From an uncultured bacterium (GTDB lineage: Bacteria; Bacillota; Clostridia; Oscillospirales; Oscillospiraceae), in contig CASECK010000001.1 of the NCBI GenBank assembly GCA_949286295.1, positions 1 to 6,736 on the forward strand: a stretch of 6,736 nt of DNA. The letters run 5' to 3'. The translations under genes were made by a program, and so were the position numbers. The notes below the pieces were generated by a model that was given only the letters and a program-made list of their open reading frames with translations, did not search any database and had not been told where the DNA came from. Shown here one piece after another: positions 5,160 to 6,736 of this stretch. The stretch's first letter is position 1, and every line of letters starts with the position of its first letter.

Positions 5160-6502
5160 GAGGAACCAACATCGACATGACCGGCGCTTCTCTGCCCAAA
5201 AACATTCTGCGCTTTACCATCCCCGTCATGTGGATGGCCATGCTGCAAATTCTGTTTCTCGCCTGCGACGATATGCTGATTTTAGGCGTGTTCGCGGGCG
5301 GCAAGGCGCTGGCGGCCGTCGGGGCGACCAACTATCTGGTCAATCTGTTTGTCAATGTGTTCCTCGGCCTGTCCACCGGAGTCAATGTGGTGGTCGCCCA
5401 GAGCATCGGGGCCCGGGACGCGGAAAAAACGGCCCAGGCCGTCCACACGGCCATTGCGGCCAGTCTGGCCTTTGGGGCGCTGCTGCTGAGTCTGGGCCTG
5501 CTGTTCAGCCGCGCCTGCCTGGAGGCCATGGGCACGCCGGAGGACATCATCGGCCAGTCCGCCCTGTACCTGCGCCTCTATTTCTTCAGCACGCCCGCCA
5601 CCCTGGTCTTCAACTTCGGCTCGGCCATCCTGCGGGCCCAGGGGGATTCCAGGCGCCCCTTCCTCTTTCTGACCGTCTCCGGCGTCGCGGACGTGTGCCT
5701 GTGCACGTTCTTCGTCGTGGCCCTCCATCTCGGCGTGGCGGGTGTCGCCCTGGGCACCGTGCTCTCCCAGTTCCTCGCTGCGGCTCTGGTGGTGCGCCAT
5801 CTCATGGGGGAGGCGGGGATGTGCCGGCTGTCCCCGGACAGGGTGAGGCTCCACCGGGACGCCTTTTTCAGCATTCTGAAAATCGGCGTGCCTGCCGGGC
5901 TGAACAACCTGGCCTTCTCCTTCTCCAACATTCAGATTCAGTCCGCCATCAACCTCTTCGGCTCTCCGGCGGTCGCCGGCTGCGCCGCCTCCGCCACAAT
6001 GGAGGGCTTCGCCTATGCCGCGAGCAACTCCGTCATGCAGGCGGCGGTGAGCTTCACCGGCCAGAACGTGGGGGCGAAGAAGTACCAGAATGTCCCCAGG
6101 GTTCTAAGGTGGTGCCTGCTGTACGCGAGCCTCATCGGCACCCTGGCCGGCGTGCTGGTGCTGCTGTTGGGCCGGCCGGTCCTCTCCCTGTTCCTCAGCC
6201 AGGAGGAGGTCCACTACGCCATGATTCGCAACGGGGTCGTGCTGCTGCCCTATATGTTCTGCGGGATGATGGAGTCCCTGGCCGGGACGCTGCGGGGCCT
6301 GGGCCGCTCTGTGACGCCCACCCTCGTCACCCTGGCCGGCGCCTGCGGCTTGCGCATCCTGTGGGTCAACGCAGTGTTTCCCCGCGCCATGTCGCTGCAG
6401 GTGCTGTTTCTCAGCCTTCCCGTCTCGTGGGCCCTTACAGCCCTGGCGCATTTTATCTGCTATCTGTCGGCCATGCGCCGCTTTCGCGCCGCGCGCGTAT
6501 AG
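5156..6502 (+). CDS. MATE-family multidrug/toxin efflux transporter
   Basis: This 448-residue inner-membrane transporter is expected to export cationic or other toxic compounds using an Na+ or H+ gradient. Length and hydrophobic profile fit the MATE fold of 12 TM helices in two six-helix halves, with the break near residues 220-240. Family hallmarks include the N-terminal IPVMWMAMLQILF (22-34), AVGATNYLVNLFVNVFLGLS (54-73), VNVVVAQSIGARD (76-88), and ILRAQGDSRRP (158-168). The second half has FTGQNVGAKK (300-309) at the place that repeats the first-half Q-x-x-G-A motif, and GTLRGLGRS (377-385) repeating the RAQGDS motif. Start ATG 5156 overlaps the tetR stop (ATGA) and has GGGGGAGG (5142-5149) 6 nt upstream; in-frame sequence further 5' is tetR read in another frame. 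Translation is probably coupled to tetR. The substrate, the coupling ion and the exact MATE subgroup (NorM or DinF/MepA-like) cannot be set from sequence. Confidence 0.95.
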   Translation: MRGTNIDMTGASLPKNILRFTIPVMWMAMLQILFLACDDMLILGVFAGGKALAAVGATNYLVNLFVNVFLGLSTGVNVVVAQSIGARDAEKTAQAVHTAIAASLAFGALLLSLGLLFSRACLEAMGTPEDIIGQSALYLRLYFFSTPATLVFNFGSAILRAQGDSRRPFLFLTVSGVADVCLCTFFVVALHLGVAGVALGTVLSQFLAAALVVRHLMGEAGMCRLSPDRVRLHRDAFFSILKIGVPAGLNNLAFSFSNIQIQSAINLFGSPAVAGCAASATMEGFAYAASNSVMQAAVSFTGQNVGAKKYQNVPRVLRWCLLYASLIGTLAGVLVLLLGRPVLSLFLSQEEVHYAMIRNGVVLLPYMFCGMMESLAGTLRGLGRSVTPTLVTLAGACGLRILWVNAVFPRAMSLQVLFLSLPVSWALTALAHFICYLSAMRRFRAARV

Positions 6503-6509
6503 GAAAAGA

Positions 6510-6551
6510 CTGGGGGAGACGCGGCTACGCCGCGTCTCCCCCAGAAGTTTT
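6510..6551. terminator. Bidirectional 16-bp-stem terminator between convergent genes
   Basis: CTGGGGGAGACGCGGC (6510-6525) pairs perfectly with 6529-6544 around loop TAC. On the + strand it is followed by AAGTTTTCC. On the - strand it is followed by TCTTTTCC, so either orientation gives a short U-tract. It lies between the MATE stop (6502) and the - strand stop (6559), as expected of a shared terminator. Confidence 0.88.
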
Positions 6552-6558
6552 CCGTCCG

Positions 6559-6735
6559 TCAGGTATTAAAGTAATAGCTGTCCGCCTTGGGGATGTCCAT
6601 ATCCTCCAGCGTCAGGTCCCGGGTATAGGGGTTAATCAGGCGGTTGACCGTCTCCACCGCCTTCGCCCCGTCCAGCTCAAAGCACCAGCTCTGGCCGTTG
6701 TAGTTGGCGTCCCCCCGGCCCTCCAGGGTCTGGGT
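6559..6735 (-). CDS. 3' end of a convergent gene, possibly an LCP (LytR-CpsA-Psr) family protein (partial)
   Basis: Reading the - strand from the right edge, 58 codons are open to a TGA at 6561-6559; the start lies beyond the window. The segment begins TQTLEGRGDANYNGQSWCFE and continues with LDGAKAVETVNRLINPYTRD, then LTLEDMDIPKADSYYFNT. It reads like real protein rather than an antisense shadow: aromatic-rich, with third positions dominated by G/C, ending just before a bidirectional terminator. The pattern of a short G-rich strand, an N-G-x-S-W/Y strand, a helix ending in an NPY turn and then LTLEDM recalls the C-terminal end of LCP enzymes, which attach glycopolymers to peptidoglycan. That assignment is from memory of family pattern only and is tentative. 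The catalytic arginines of LCP proteins would lie off-window, so they cannot be checked. Confidence 0.6.
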   Translation of the reverse strand, partial: TQTLEGRGDANYNGQSWCFELDGAKAVETVNRLINPYTRDLTLEDMDIPKADSYYFNT

Positions 6736-6736
6736 G

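Noticed and set aside
5282..5854. 190-codon - strand frame opposite the MATE gene
   Set aside because: It is His/Gln/Gly/Glu-rich with no motif and lies antisense to well-conserved transporter segments.
1..6736. CRISPR array, insertion sequence, tRNA/rRNA, toxin-antitoxin or phage gene
   Set aside because: No spaced direct repeats, transposase, cloverleaf or phage-type proteins were seen on either strand; the window reads as ordinary chromosomal operons.

Overview
The window is GC-rich and densely coded. It holds seven complete genes on the + strand, plus the 3' end of one gene on the - strand that enters from the right edge. Strong GGAGG-type ribosome binding sites, a TTG start, the OmpR/HtrA/MATE protein types and the G/C-ending codons suggest a high-GC gut Firmicute, probably Oscillospiraceae (Flavonifractor/Pseudoflavonifractor/Lawsonibacter-like). 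That placement is inference, because no rRNA or marker gene is present.

Layout. (1) 72-3511 is a signalling operon: an OmpR-family response regulator, its membrane histidine kinase (TTG start) and a membrane-anchored HtrA/DegP-type serine protease with one PDZ domain. It ends in a textbook Rho-independent terminator (3517-3552). (2) 3562-4483 is a short unit with an extended -10 promoter squeezed against that terminator. It encodes a MutT/MTH1-like Nudix hydrolase and a 79-residue protein of unknown function, and ends in a strong hairpin with a poor U-tract. (3) 4525-6551 is a tetR-MATE efflux operon. It has a perfect consensus sigma-A promoter (TTGACA-17 bp-TATAAT), an AT-rich interrupted dyad over the -10 and start region that looks like the repressor's own operator, and an ATGA stop/start overlap between the two genes. 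It ends in a 16-bp-stem terminator that can work in both directions. (4) 6735-6559 (-) is the C-terminal 58 codons of a convergent gene, tentatively an LCP (LytR-CpsA-Psr) family protein.

How they fit together. The first operon looks like a cell-envelope stress module, in which a sensor kinase and regulator are co-transcribed with a surface quality-control protease. This resembles CssRS-HtrA logic in Bacillus, but there the protease genes lie elsewhere. The Nudix gene is sanitation housekeeping. The TetR-MATE pair is a typical autoregulated drug or toxin exporter. I see no mobile element, CRISPR array, tRNA, rRNA or clearly new multi-gene system. The points most worth following up are the tetR operator dyad, the unassigned 79-aa protein, the variant G1 box of the kinase and the partial - strand gene. 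No stretch longer than 300 bases lacks a gene; the longest gap is 4432-4601, and its hairpins, promoter and operator are described below.
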